This document shows positions 1 through 9,516 of a stretch of DNA of 64,000 nucleotides, piece after piece. Source of the stretch: CAZQRP01 sp964596125 (GTDB lineage Bacteria > Chloroflexota > Dehalococcoidia > GIF9 > UBA5629); the NCBI GenBank assembly GCA_964596125.1, contig CAZQRP010000003.1, positions 124,001-188,000 on the forward strand. Reading direction: 5' to 3'. Position 1 is the first letter of the stretch; each line of letters starts with the position of its first letter. The notes under the pieces are model-generated. The model was given only the letters and a program-made list of their open reading frames with translations. It searched no databases and had not been told where the DNA came from. Both the position numbers and the translations under genes were made by a program.

Positions 1-944
1 TTATTCAAATCCAGCACCTGGTACATAGAAATCCTGTGGGACTTACTGCCAGGGAGCTGGCGAGACTATGCGGGGTGGGCATCCGTACCATCCAGCGAGA
101 CCTGCTTACACTGCAAAGCGACCTGCACATCCCCCTGATTAAAAAACAGTATGACCGTTACGGGTTGCCTGAATGCTATTTTCTTCCTCCGGTTTCTCTT
201 TCTCTCTTTGAGGCGGTAGTGCTGTTCCTTGCTGCTCGTCTGGTAATGCGCCAGATGGATGAATATAATCCCCACATAGAATCGGCTATTTCCCGCCTAA
301 GCTCAATTTTACCCTTGCCAGTAGCTGAGCAACTGGAGCACGGGATTCCCTACCTCAGTAGAAAAGCGGCCAACGCTGACTACTTAAACATCTTTGAACA
401 GATAGCCATTGCCTGGAGCACGCACCGGCGTATAAAATTCGAATACCGCTCTTTGCTGGGCGCTCGGACAAAGCAGTGGGTTATCGACCCCTATTTTATC
501 GAGATGACGGGAACGGGCTATTCCACCTATGTAATAGGAAAGGTTGTGAGTGGAGAACGGGAAGGAATTATCACCTTTAAACTCGATCGCATGAAGGAAG
601 TCAACCTGCTGGAAGAGAGCTTTAATATGCCAGACGGTTTAGAGCTGGACGGTCTATTAGGCTCAAGCTGGGGCGTAATCTGGGGAGAAGAGATAGAAGT
701 TAAACTGAGGTTCTCAGCGAATGTAACCCGGAGGGTTAAAGAGTCTATCTGGCACCCTTCACAGGTAATAGAAGATTTACCTGATGGTGGTTGCATTATG
801 ACGGTCCGGGTGGGCAGCACCCTGGAAATGACGCCGTGGATTCGAAGCTGGGGACCAGATATCGAGGTGCTGGAGCCGGAAGAACTGAGACAGGGCTTCA
901 AACGATGTGCAGGGAAACTCGAAGAGATATATCGCGACAGATAA
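1..944 (+). CDS. WYL-domain transcription regulator, 5' end cut by window edge
   Basis: The frame is open to the left edge (first full codon at position 3), so the true start lies outside the window. The GTG at 36 falls inside the DNA-binding motif and is not a believable start. The first visible residues (TARELARLCGV then RTIQRDL) read as a DeoR/HTH_11-type helix-turn-helix. The middle (RRIKFEYRS, then GTGYSTYVIGKV) and the C-terminal third fit a WYL domain and its extension. WYL proteins are ligand-responsive regulators that often accompany CRISPR-Cas loci. This one points the same way as cas3 and ends 114 bp before it. Control of the cas operon is inferred from position; no operator palindrome is obvious in the gap. 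Confidence 0.85.
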   Translation, partial: IQIQHLVHRNPVGLTARELARLCGVGIRTIQRDLLTLQSDLHIPLIKKQYDRYGLPECYFLPPVSLSLFEAVVLFLAARLVMRQMDEYNPHIESAISRLSSILPLPVAEQLEHGIPYLSRKAANADYLNIFEQIAIAWSTHRRIKFEYRSLLGARTKQWVIDPYFIEMTGTGYSTYVIGKVVSGEREGIITFKLDRMKEVNLLEESFNMPDGLELDGLLGSSWGVIWGEEIEVKLRFSANVTRRVKESIWHPSQVIEDLPDGGCIMTVRVGSTLEMTPWIRSWGPDIEVLEPEELRQGFKRCAGKLEEIYRDR

Positions 945-1058
945 GCGAATTGCAGGAAATTAAATGTAAAATACAAGCTGATCAATGAGCAAGGGACTTT
1001 CTATGACCTGACTAGATGATAAATCCAGAAAGATCAGCAGTAAAGGTCTAACATAATA

Positions 1059-3575
1059 GTGAAACGGGTTATGACTGAATTGAAGGCTGATTACAATTTA
1101 TTGTGGGCGAAGAGCGAACCCTGTCACCCTTTGTGGAAGCACCTGCTGGATACGTCAGCAGTAAGTCTAGCTTTGCCAAATCCCTTATACTCATTTGGCT
1201 GGAGTGATGAACAGGTAGCGCTTTTAGTAGGTCTTCATGACATAGGTAAAGCTGATCCTTTTTTTCAACATCGTGTCCCTCAGGTTTCCGAACAACTAGA
1301 AAGGGAGACGCTTTTTAAACGAACCAGTGATCCACCATGTAGACATGAGCGCCTCTCCGCCCGATTTCTTCGTGATACCTTGTGCAATGCTGGTATGTCT
1401 GAACGAGATGCTGATACCCTCAGCCGCACAATCGTTACACACCATGGCTTTTGGAATGAGTCGCATCGTCCAGTTCCGAGTAGGTATCTAGAGGCTCAGA
1501 AGGAATTATTTAATTTTCTGAAAGAAGTAGTTGGGGTTGACCGATTTCCAGATATCATGTCTAAAAGTCATAGTGCCTTGGGAATGCGACTTGCCGGACA
1601 AATCGTTATGTGCGATTGGATTGCAAGCAACGAGAAATTTTTCACCGATACACGTCTGAAAGTAATTGAGGAAGCAATTACTTATTTCGCAATGGCTAAA
1701 ATTGTGGCGAGTGAATGGATTATAAATTTAGGCCTTGTACGGAACAGGCGTTCAGGGAAAGCAGCATGTGTAGTTGCTACTACGCGGAGTATGCAGCAAA
1801 CGCTGTTGGATGTAGATATCCCTCCCGTACTAGTCATCATCGAGGCTCCAATGGGCGAGGGTAAGACAGAAGCCGCTTGGATTTTAGCTGAGAAGTGGCG
1901 AGATAAGGGTTATCATGGCATGTACATGGCTTTGCCTACCATGGCGACGAGCGATTCTTTGCACGACCGTTACCGCAATGACTACCTCAAGAGAATGGGG
2001 TATGGAGAGGATGCTAAACTGATCCACGGTATGGCCTGGTTACGGGATGAAAAGGAGCCAGAGAAGCCACTAGAAGTGGGTGAACCAGGAGATGACCGAT
2101 CTCTAGCTGCCGCGTGGTTCAGACCGACGCGTAGAGCCATGCTCGCTGCCCACGGAGTAGGGACGATTGACCAAGCAATGCTTGCGGGAATGCATGTCAA
2201 GTTTGGCTTTTTACGGCTCTACGGCCTTGCAGATCGGGTGTTGGTCATTGATGAGATACATGCATATGACGCCTACATGAACGCCATCATCGCTCGGCTG
2301 CTCCAATGGTGTAGCTGCCTGAGGATTCCGGTCATACTACTCTCGGCGACTCTTTCTGCCAGACAGCGGGCAGCAATGATCGAAGCTTACGGTGCAACAG
2401 GGGAAATCCTTGGCTTGGAAATACCATATCCGCTTATAACTGTGGCTGAAACCGGGAAGAAAGCATGGACTATTGAAGCCAACGCCTCATCAAACAGAAT
2501 TCTGAAAATTGAGACTCATCCGGGACTACTTGGTGATGCAAAAAAAACAGCCATGAAAGCTATAGAACTGGTGAAATATGGTGGATGCTGCTGTGTTATC
2601 CTGAACACAGTGAAGCAAGCGCAAGCCGTATTTAAAGAACTTAATTTGCCAAATGACGAGAAGATGCTTTTCCACGCGCGTTTCACCATCGCCGACCGGG
2701 AACGTATTACAAAAAGGGTATTAGAATTGTTTGGCAAAGAAAGGATCAATCGCCCCCTGAAATTTGTACTAGTGTCAACACAGGTTGTGGAACAAAGCTT
2801 AGATGTGGATTTTGACCATATGATCAGCGAAATTGCTCCCATCGATTTATTGCTTCAGCGTAGCGGCCGTTTACACCGGCATCAGAAACGTAATGATAAT
2901 CCGGTTTTACATGTTCTCTTACCGGAAGAAAAGGATTTGACTTTCGGAGGAACGAGCTATGTGTATGCCGATAAACCTCTTCTGAGAACATTGGCGATTA
3001 TTGCCAATCAATGCGAAGTTCAATTGCCAGACGATTTCAGAATACTAATCGAGCGCTGTTACGGCTCGCATGAATGGGATCAAATAGTAGTAGCTTGGGA
3101 GGCAATCAGAAAAGCGGATCAAGATTGGGATAATGAAACTCAATTCCTTTCCAATCAAGGCAAGCAATTTGCTCTGTGCGAGCCAAGCAACCGACTTTTT
3201 CGCCCTGTTAACAATGACCCAGTGGGCGATGATAGCGATGATGGCAATGGCTGGCGGGCAAAAACAAGGCTCGGCGCAAACGACTGTACCGCTGTTTTGG
3301 TCAAAGAAAAACAATTGAAATGTTGGGAGCATGGGGAATTGCGAATGAAGGAAATACGTGATCTATATCAAAAATCAGTGAAGCTACCGAGTTATCTGCC
3401 ACTCCATAATCCTGCTGAAGGTTTCAGTGCTGGAGCATGGGCAGAAGGCAAACTTAGAGGTGTTGTGCTCTTGCCTGTATCTAGTGAGGGATTATGGCAG
3501 GGAATTGACGAGAAAGGAAACCTTTATGAAGTATCATATGACAAAGAATTGGGACTTTTGGCCAGGAGGGTGTAA
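1059..3575 (+). CDS. cas3: Cas3, HD nuclease-helicase of type I-E CRISPR interference
   Basis: Single-strand nuclease and 3'-5' helicase recruited by Cascade to degrade target DNA. An N-terminal HD domain is visible: H28, the HD pair at residues 60-61 (LLVGLHDIGK), THH near 129 and a later Asp in MCDWIAS. The superfamily 2 helicase core follows: Walker A APMGEGKTEA near 264-273, DEIH near 398-401 (usually DEVH in this family), SATLS near 429-433, and motif VI QRSGRLHRH near 600-608. At 838 residues it has a normal length for a fused Cas3. The GTG at 1059 follows an AAAGG; an ATG four codons in (1071) is the alternative start. It is the first gene of the cas operon, and its stop overlaps the casA start (TAATG). 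Confidence 0.97.
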   Translation: MKRVMTELKADYNLLWAKSEPCHPLWKHLLDTSAVSLALPNPLYSFGWSDEQVALLVGLHDIGKADPFFQHRVPQVSEQLERETLFKRTSDPPCRHERLSARFLRDTLCNAGMSERDADTLSRTIVTHHGFWNESHRPVPSRYLEAQKELFNFLKEVVGVDRFPDIMSKSHSALGMRLAGQIVMCDWIASNEKFFTDTRLKVIEEAITYFAMAKIVASEWIINLGLVRNRRSGKAACVVATTRSMQQTLLDVDIPPVLVIIEAPMGEGKTEAAWILAEKWRDKGYHGMYMALPTMATSDSLHDRYRNDYLKRMGYGEDAKLIHGMAWLRDEKEPEKPLEVGEPGDDRSLAAAWFRPTRRAMLAAHGVGTIDQAMLAGMHVKFGFLRLYGLADRVLVIDEIHAYDAYMNAIIARLLQWCSCLRIPVILLSATLSARQRAAMIEAYGATGEILGLEIPYPLITVAETGKKAWTIEANASSNRILKIETHPGLLGDAKKTAMKAIELVKYGGCCCVILNTVKQAQAVFKELNLPNDEKMLFHARFTIADRERITKRVLELFGKERINRPLKFVLVSTQVVEQSLDVDFDHMISEIAPIDLLLQRSGRLHRHQKRNDNPVLHVLLPEEKDLTFGGTSYVYADKPLLRTLAIIANQCEVQLPDDFRILIERCYGSHEWDQIVVAWEAIRKADQDWDNETQFLSNQGKQFALCEPSNRLFRPVNNDPVGDDSDDGNGWRAKTRLGANDCTAVLVKEKQLKCWEHGELRMKEIRDLYQKSVKLPSYLPLHNPAEGFSAGAWAEGKLRGVVLLPVSSEGLWQGIDEKGNLYEVSYDKELGLLARRV

Positions 3576-5092
3576 TGAATCGACTTTCCTTTAATGTAAT
3601 AGCGGAGCCATGGATTCCTGTGATCCGCCGGGATGGCTCACGCGATGAATTAGGTATCCTGCAATGCCTGAAACAGTCTCATGAATTGAAAGAAATCTAC
3701 GACTCTGCACTAATCATCGAATTTGGGATATATCGATTATTGGTCGCCTTTGTACTTGATATCTTGATATTGGCCGATAGAAGACCAGAAGACTACTTGG
3801 ATTTGAAAAATCTCATTGAGAATCGCCAATTCTATACGCAAATGATCGAGAATTACACTAAACAATGCGGCGATGTCTTTGATTTATTCCATCCTGAAAG
3901 ACCGTTTCTACAGGCGAAAATGGATACATCAGAACTTAAACCCCTTGCTTGTCTGTTCCCTGCCACGCCTAGTGGAACAAATGTGAGTCATTGGCATCAT
4001 CAGCCAGAAGATAATTTTAGCGTTTCAGTCCATGAGGCCGTCCGGTTGCTTACGACGATTTCACCATTCATGATAGCGGGAGGATCTGGACTAAGTCCCT
4101 CAATCAATGGGGCACCTCCAATATATGCATTACCCACTGGAGAAAATGTATTCGAAACTATCGTGCTTAACATTCCACTTCGTGCGAATCAGGAAAGCGG
4201 CAACGGAGTTATTGCTTGGCGAAATGATCGTTCCCCAGGTCAAGAACGCTCTCAAGCGACAACAGTCGAATCTCTGACGTGGCGTCCACGACAAATCCAG
4301 TTAAAACCTGAGATAGATGACGCAGGAAAAGTTTATGTGCGATCAATGAAGTTTAAAAAGGGCGACAGTACACGGCTGGACTGGATAGATGCTAGCATTG
4401 CTTATCGTTATAGTAAGGACAAAATAACGCCGATTCGCATGAGGGAAAACCATCCCCTTTGGCGCGATGCAGGCCCGCTTTTATTCCTAAATGACAACAC
4501 ATATGGACAAGGCGAGAACAAAATCTCGTTCAGTCGACCGGATGTTATCGTCGAGGCATTTAAACTCACAGATGTGGGTAGGCCGCTCATGGTTCAATTT
4601 TACGGAATGCGCACGGACATGAAAATGAAGGTTTATGAATGGGTGAAATCAACGTGGTCGGTACCGGTCAAATTGGGACGATCACCAAGGCTGGGAAATC
4701 TGGTCCAACACGAACTAGAACGAGCGGAGCAAGCCGCCTACAATTTGCGCACCTGTATCAAAATTTTATATCCACACAAAGGTGAGGGGAACAAAAAGGC
4801 ATTGGGAACCATTGCAGACCGTTGTGAGAGAGCTTATTGGCAACGTCTCGAATTCAGTTTCCATCCCCTGATGAATGCGTTTGCTGCGTTGGATCCGGAT
4901 GCGCCCGATAACCCTGATCTTATCGCGATGACTGCCACCGAGTGGCGTGAAACCATTCGCAGTCTTGCTCTTGAACAGTTTGAGTTTGCCGTAAAAGACA
5001 TGGACGCAGACAGCGACGGGCTCGAACGTCAGGTTCATGCGCGAGCCCTTCTCAAACATAAAATCAAGGAGGTGCTTTATGGCAATAACTGA
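3575..5092 (+). CDS. casA: Cas8e/Cse1 (CasA), large subunit of type I-E Cascade
   Basis: Large Cascade subunit that reads the PAM and helps seed target binding. It is recognised from its N-terminus (FNVIAEPWIPVIRRDG, the typical Cse1 opening), the downstream region around LFHPERPFLQ, and its place between cas3 and casB. At 505 residues it has the family's usual size. The ATG at 3575 shares one base with the cas3 stop, so the two are probably translationally coupled. The 3' end overlaps casB by 14 bp. No frameshift or truncation is visible. The PAM preference of the system cannot be read from this sequence. Confidence 0.95.
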   Translation: MNRLSFNVIAEPWIPVIRRDGSRDELGILQCLKQSHELKEIYDSALIIEFGIYRLLVAFVLDILILADRRPEDYLDLKNLIENRQFYTQMIENYTKQCGDVFDLFHPERPFLQAKMDTSELKPLACLFPATPSGTNVSHWHHQPEDNFSVSVHEAVRLLTTISPFMIAGGSGLSPSINGAPPIYALPTGENVFETIVLNIPLRANQESGNGVIAWRNDRSPGQERSQATTVESLTWRPRQIQLKPEIDDAGKVYVRSMKFKKGDSTRLDWIDASIAYRYSKDKITPIRMRENHPLWRDAGPLLFLNDNTYGQGENKISFSRPDVIVEAFKLTDVGRPLMVQFYGMRTDMKMKVYEWVKSTWSVPVKLGRSPRLGNLVQHELERAEQAAYNLRTCIKILYPHKGEGNKKALGTIADRCERAYWQRLEFSFHPLMNAFAALDPDAPDNPDLIAMTATEWRETIRSLALEQFEFAVKDMDADSDGLERQVHARALLKHKIKEVLYGNN

Positions 5093-5615
5093 AAGGACTA
5101 ATGAGGAACAATTCATAGAACGTATCGAGAGACTCAATGCTGGTGAGCTGGCAATGTTGCGACGTGGATGTGGCGAACGTGATCCGATAGAAGGGAGATG
5201 CCCATGGCTGGTTGGTCTGATTTACGGTGTTGCCAGCGAAGCCACTGCATTTCTCGTTGCCACTCTGCTTGCTCAATACAAAACTGCCGATATTAAAGCC
5301 AGTCGCCACCGCATTGAAGGTAACTTCGGTGTGACCTGGAAGCGGGCTATTAAAGGAATAGATAGCGAATCCATTAGACGCCGGTTCCACATTCTCCTCG
5401 ATGCTGATTATGAACCCTGGACTGGCGACGGCGACTTGCCTTACCGCATTCGGCAGATGGTGCGTTACGCAGCGGGAAAAGAAGTCGGAGTTGACTGGTC
5501 AATACTGCTCGTCGACCTCAAATCCTGGAATCAACCCGAAAAATACGTTCAAAAACGTTGGGCTAGCACTTTCTTCAGTAACGAAAAATCCGAGAACGCC
5601 GCAACTATATTATAA
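5079..5615 (+). CDS. casB: Cse2 (CasB), small subunit of type I-E Cascade
   Basis: Small all-helical subunit, present as a dimer in Cascade, which stabilises the displaced strand. The ATG at 5079 is chosen because AAGGAGGTG lies just upstream; the frame is open further 5' but that part lies inside casA. The product is 178 residues, normal for Cse2. Typical features are the lysine/arginine-rich core (SRHRIEGNFGVTWKRAIKG) and the segment DGDLPYRIRQMVRYA. It starts within casA and is followed after 20 bp by cas7e. Confidence 0.93.
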   Translation: MAITERTNEEQFIERIERLNAGELAMLRRGCGERDPIEGRCPWLVGLIYGVASEATAFLVATLLAQYKTADIKASRHRIEGNFGVTWKRAIKGIDSESIRRRFHILLDADYEPWTGDGDLPYRIRQMVRYAAGKEVGVDWSILLVDLKSWNQPEKYVQKRWASTFFSNEKSENAATIL

Positions 5616-5635
5616 AAGAAAAAGGAGTAATCGAC

Positions 5636-7075
5636 ATGCTTATCGAAATTCACATGCTACAGAACCATGCCCCCAGTAATCTAAACCGGGATGACACCGG
5701 AAGTCCGAAAGAGGCGATTTTCGGTGGCTACAAACGTGCCCGTATTTCAAGCCAGTGCATAAAGCGAAGCATACGCCGTTCTGATATCTTCCAAAAAATA
5801 TTTTCAGAAGGAACGGCCAGTATCCGTACTCGTAGCTTGCCGGCAACTATCCGCGATAGATTAAAGGAAACAGCGAATGTTTGCACCGACGAATGTGATA
5901 AGGCCGCCTTATTTTCTCTGGCTGACCTTGCGGCACAGAAGTTGATGGTTATTGCCAAGTCCGAAAAAAAAATTGAAGATAAGAAGAAACAAGGAGATGA
6001 ATTGAGAAAGCCCGTAACGGCGCAGACGATTTTTTTCCGCGTAGAAGAAATCGACCGGATATTCACCGAGGTCAAGAAGCGTATCCTTTGGGATGCTTCG
6101 CTTGAAACATTACTAAGCGCCACAAATAATCAGAAAGACACATCTGCTTTGAAGACCATTAAAAATTTCAATCTTCCCGATAGCCTGAAGAATGCCATCG
6201 ACACAATTTTGGGATCACCTGATTTGGAACCAAATGAAGAAGTGGAAGAACAGGCAGAAGATGACGGAGGAAAGAAAAAAACAAAGAAGAACACAATTCA
6301 CGAAAGACTGAAGACGCTATCATTACGTTATGGTTCCTCTATAGCTTTAGCCAAAGCAGCAGGGATTGATATCAATGCTAAGATTCCCGTTGACATGGCT
6401 CTTTTCGGACGCATGGTGACAAATCCTGTCTTTCTGCACGTTGAAGCTTCCAGCCAGTTCGCCCATGCGATCAGTACCCACAAGATAGATCATGAGTTCG
6501 ATTATTATACAGCCGTTGATGACCTTGAGCGCACAGCCGACGATGAAGCGGTTAGTGGTGCCGACATGATCGGCGATGTGGAATTTAATTCCGCCTGTTA
6601 TTACAAGTATTTTAACATCCATGTCGATGGGCTAGTGGACAATCTCACAGGTAACGCATTCAAGCGGGAGGTGAACGCCGAGGATGAGAAGAATGCCCGT
6701 CAAACAGCTGCTAGTGCCGTACGGGCATTGATTGAAGCGGCTTGTCTTGTTACGCCCAGCGGCAAGCAAAACTCGTTTGCCGCGCATCAATTGCCAAGTC
6801 TTGTTTGGATCGAGATTCGCGATAAAAACCTTCCTGTCAGCTATGCCAATGCTTTCTGTAATCCGGTCAATCCGAAATCGAAAGACGGTCTTGAAATAAA
6901 TTCAGCCAATGCATTAAAAAGCGAATGTGAAACGCTCACGCATAAGTACGGTTTGGAGGCACGCAAACGCCTGCTGCTGGCAAAATACGACGATATGAAA
7001 ATTCTTGATAACGAATCATCTACAGACTTGAAGACTATCCTCGATGCAGTGGAGGAGGAGGTCAGACATGGCTAA
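5636..7075 (+). CDS. cas7e: Cas7e/Cse4 (CasC), backbone subunit of Cascade, enlarged
   Basis: Backbone protein that polymerises along the crRNA. The N-terminus (EIHMLQNHAPSNLNRDD, then IFGGYKRARISSQCIKR) is diagnostic for Cas7e, as are VDMALFGRMV and SSQFAHAISTHKIDHEFD. An AAAGGAG site precedes the ATG at 5636. At 479 residues it is about 110 longer than the E. coli protein (363). Much of the extra length lies between roughly residues 60 and 245, where there are lysine-rich and acidic stretches (KKIEDKKKQ, EVEEQAEDDGGKKKTKKN). Both flanking conserved blocks are intact, so this looks like an enlarged thumb/helical region rather than a fusion. Confidence 0.96.
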   Translation: MLIEIHMLQNHAPSNLNRDDTGSPKEAIFGGYKRARISSQCIKRSIRRSDIFQKIFSEGTASIRTRSLPATIRDRLKETANVCTDECDKAALFSLADLAAQKLMVIAKSEKKIEDKKKQGDELRKPVTAQTIFFRVEEIDRIFTEVKKRILWDASLETLLSATNNQKDTSALKTIKNFNLPDSLKNAIDTILGSPDLEPNEEVEEQAEDDGGKKKTKKNTIHERLKTLSLRYGSSIALAKAAGIDINAKIPVDMALFGRMVTNPVFLHVEASSQFAHAISTHKIDHEFDYYTAVDDLERTADDEAVSGADMIGDVEFNSACYYKYFNIHVDGLVDNLTGNAFKREVNAEDEKNARQTAASAVRALIEAACLVTPSGKQNSFAAHQLPSLVWIEIRDKNLPVSYANAFCNPVNPKSKDGLEINSANALKSECETLTHKYGLEARKRLLLAKYDDMKILDNESSTDLKTILDAVEEEVRHG

Positions 7076-7769
7076 CCGTGTCCTGCTTCTTTGGCTCGAG
7101 GGTCCCATGCAATCCTGGGGCACACGTTCTCGCTGGGATGTTCGCGATACAGGCCTTCGGCCAACAAAATCCGGTGTAATAGGCCTTATCGGCTGTGCTA
7201 TGGGGCTTAATCGCAATGATTCGGAACTGGAGAGACTCGATCGAGATATACTTTTCGGTGTCCGAATAGACCGTCCCGGTATCGTTTCGACTGATTATCA
7301 TACTGTGACCGGCTATCATCGCACCGCCGGTGGCGAATTCAAACACAGCAGTGGTATTGCTAAAAGCCTTGCGAGGGCGCAGAAATATGAAGAAAGCACA
7401 ATCGTTTCATCCCGCGACTATCTCTATGACGCCATCTTTCTTGTTGGATTAGAAGCTTCGCCAGAGCAAACGGAATCTCTTCGTTATGCTTTTAACGCTC
7501 CATGTTGGCCAATATATTTAGGCCGAAAAAGCTGCCTGCCAGTTCGCCCATTGCTTGATGATATGGCTGAATTCAATGACCTCGAAACCGCCTTAAGATG
7601 TCATTTGCGTCATCCGATGGCACAAAAAGGTAAACTGCCTATCTACATCGAGGATATGGCAGGTGACTTGGAACAGCAAGACGGTTTACGTCTTAATGAA
7701 CTTAGGATGTATGAGTACCACCGCTATCACTATTTGGAGGTTGATCCACCATGTATCTCTCTTTCTTAA
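7068..7769 (+). CDS. cas5e: Cas5e (CasD), Cascade subunit at the crRNA 5' handle
   Basis: Binds the 5' handle of the crRNA and caps the Cascade backbone. The N-terminus RVLLLWLEGPMQSWG and then TGLRPTKSGVIGLIGCAMG are hallmark Cas5 segments. The ATG at 7068 is preferred over an upstream in-frame ATG because it follows a purine-rich GGAGGAGGAGG; the product is 233 residues. The start overlaps the end of cas7e by 8 bp and the end overlaps cas6e by 19 bp, giving continuous coupling through the Cascade genes. Confidence 0.96.
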   Translation: MANRVLLLWLEGPMQSWGTRSRWDVRDTGLRPTKSGVIGLIGCAMGLNRNDSELERLDRDILFGVRIDRPGIVSTDYHTVTGYHRTAGGEFKHSSGIAKSLARAQKYEESTIVSSRDYLYDAIFLVGLEASPEQTESLRYAFNAPCWPIYLGRKSCLPVRPLLDDMAEFNDLETALRCHLRHPMAQKGKLPIYIEDMAGDLEQQDGLRLNELRMYEYHRYHYLEVDPPCISLS

Positions 7770-8380
7770 AGCTTAACCCTCGGTCCCGGCGAGCATTAAC
7801 TGAAGCCTCGCACCCTTATGAACTTCATCGTTCATTGCTGACTGCTTTCCCTGATGAAGTGGCGGGAGGTCCCGGCCGTGTCTTATTCCGTCTTGACAAG
7901 GATCATTGTACTGGAAATATGTACATACTTGTGCAATCAGAAAAGGAACCCAACTGGAGGAAGTTGAACCTCTTGAGCGACCTCGTTGAGGAATGCAAAT
8001 ACAAAGAAATCAACCCTTTGTTCTCTTCAGGGCAGGTTCTCCGCTTCCGCCTGCGTGCTAACCCTACCAAGCGTATGAAGGAGACAGGCAAGCGTCAAGG
8101 TATTATTGAGGAAGAAGAACAAATGGAATGGCTATGTAAGAAAGGGCCACAGGGCGGCTATGAACTGATTAAAGTGATTGTGGAAGAAGAGGAATTTGCA
8201 AAGGACAGGAAGAAAAATAAAGGTAGTGGAATGCAAAACATTACACTTCTGTCAGTAAGGTTTGAGGGCTTGCTACGCGTGATCAATCCGCAGGCTTTTC
8301 GAGATACACTTGAGGATGGCATCGGTAGCGCAAAAGGTCTCGGTTTTGGGCTACTTTCAGTAGCGCTAATTAAGGAATAA
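7751..8380 (+). CDS. cas6e: Cas6e (CasE), pre-crRNA processing endoribonuclease
   Basis: Cuts the pre-crRNA at the base of the repeat hairpin and stays on the 3' handle. The N-terminus (MYLSFLKLNPRSRRALTEA) is canonical. The catalytic histidine is H26 in HPYELHRSLL, the position known from Thermus Cse3. The C-terminal glycine-rich loop GIGSAKGLGFGLLSVA is intact. The product is 209 residues, normal length. A GGAGG lies 11 bp before the ATG. Its expected substrate is the repeat stem CCCCAC-GCAT-GTGGGG in the array downstream. Confidence 0.97.
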   Translation: MYLSFLKLNPRSRRALTEASHPYELHRSLLTAFPDEVAGGPGRVLFRLDKDHCTGNMYILVQSEKEPNWRKLNLLSDLVEECKYKEINPLFSSGQVLRFRLRANPTKRMKETGKRQGIIEEEEQMEWLCKKGPQGGYELIKVIVEEEEFAKDRKKNKGSGMQNITLLSVRFEGLLRVINPQAFRDTLEDGIGSAKGLGFGLLSVALIKE

Positions 8381-8381
8381 A

Positions 8382-9266
8382 ATGCGTACGCTTTATGAGT
8401 TGCCGCGTTTTCGTGACCGCTGGAGCTATTTGTATCTGGAGATGGGCAGGCTGGATGTTGATGCTGATGGGCTCAGTTTCCACCAGGGAAGTAGTGTTGT
8501 GCCCGTACCGATTGACCAGCTCAGCGTGGTGATGCTGGGGCCTGGTTCCACAGTCACCCACGCGGCCGTAAAGAGCCTCTCCAGCAACAACTGTCTCCTT
8601 GCCTGGACAGGTCAGGACGGAGTGAGACTCTATGCCGCCAGCACTGGGGGAACGTATAGCGCACGGAGACTAATACGACAGGCGAAACTGGTAAGTGACG
8701 AGACCAAACGGCTGGAGGTCGCCTGGCGCATGTACCGCTTCCGTTTTAAAGAGACAATTCCTGCTGTTGTTAGCCTGGAAAGTATTCGAGGTATGGAAGG
8801 TATTAGAGTTCGTCAGGCATATGCTGAGGCATCCAAAAAATATGGAGTCGAGTGGAAAGGCAGGAGATACGATCAGAATGACTGGAACAAAGGTGATGAG
8901 ATAAATCGGGCACTATCTGCAGCTAACGCCTGTCTGTACGGATTGTGCCACGCTGCGTTACTTTCAGCAGGATACTCTCCTGGACTTGGCTTCATCCACA
9001 CTGGAAAGATGTTGAGTTTTGTTTATGATATTGCTGACCTTTATAAGACGGAAATAACCGTGCCTACAGCCTTTAAAATAGTAGCTGAGAAACCTGGTGA
9101 CCTGGAACGAGCAGTCCGGATGGAATGCCGTAAAAAGTTCTATGAATCCAAGCTGATGGAACGGCTGCTGCCTGATATTGCGGAGGTGCTTAATGTTGGT
9201 GATGATACTGGAGAGGGTGCCGAAGAGTTTGAGGGGCGCATTGTCACGCTGGCTGTTGGAACCTAA
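8382..9266 (+). CDS. cas1: Cas1, spacer-integration endonuclease (type I-E)
   Basis: Catalytic subunit of the Cas1-Cas2 integrase. The metal ligands expected for subtype I-E are present: E139 (RGMEGIR), H206 (GFIHTGK) and D216/D219 (VYDIADLYK). The product is 294 residues, close to the E. coli protein. It starts one base after the cas6e stop. Its last 74 bp are overlapped by cas2 in another frame, a long but believable overlap because both ends match their families. Confidence 0.97.
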   Translation: MRTLYELPRFRDRWSYLYLEMGRLDVDADGLSFHQGSSVVPVPIDQLSVVMLGPGSTVTHAAVKSLSSNNCLLAWTGQDGVRLYAASTGGTYSARRLIRQAKLVSDETKRLEVAWRMYRFRFKETIPAVVSLESIRGMEGIRVRQAYAEASKKYGVEWKGRRYDQNDWNKGDEINRALSAANACLYGLCHAALLSAGYSPGLGFIHTGKMLSFVYDIADLYKTEITVPTAFKIVAEKPGDLERAVRMECRKKFYESKLMERLLPDIAEVLNVGDDTGEGAEEFEGRIVTLAVGT

Positions 9267-9516
9267 ATCTGGAGTTTTCCTTGGTAATCCCAGCGCACGG
9301 GTAAGAGATGAATTGTGGCAGAGGGCCGTTAAAAAGACTAGAGATACTGGTGCCATGTTGCAGGTATGGACAGACCAGAATCCCCAGGGATTCTCCTTCC
9401 GTGAGTGCGGTGAGAGGGAGCGTACGTTTATCGATTTTGAAGGTCTTACATTGATAAAAATAGAACGAAATGTCCATACTCTGGATGACCATAATTCTAA
9501 TACTGTAAGCCATTAG
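9193..9516 (+). CDS. cas2: Cas2 of the type I-E (CasB-like) group
   Basis: Structural partner of Cas1 in spacer acquisition. The ATG at 9193 is chosen because GGAGG lies just upstream and because the product then begins MLVMILERVPKSLRG, aligning with the E. coli-type MLVVVTENVP start. The motifs WLLEPKSGVFLGNPSARVR and GFSFRECGE fit the subtype. The product is 107 residues. An upstream in-frame TTG at 9178 is less likely. It ends 41 bp before the first repeat. Confidence 0.94.
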   Translation: MLVMILERVPKSLRGALSRWLLEPKSGVFLGNPSARVRDELWQRAVKKTRDTGAMLQVWTDQNPQGFSFRECGERERTFIDFEGLTLIKIERNVHTLDDHNSNTVSH

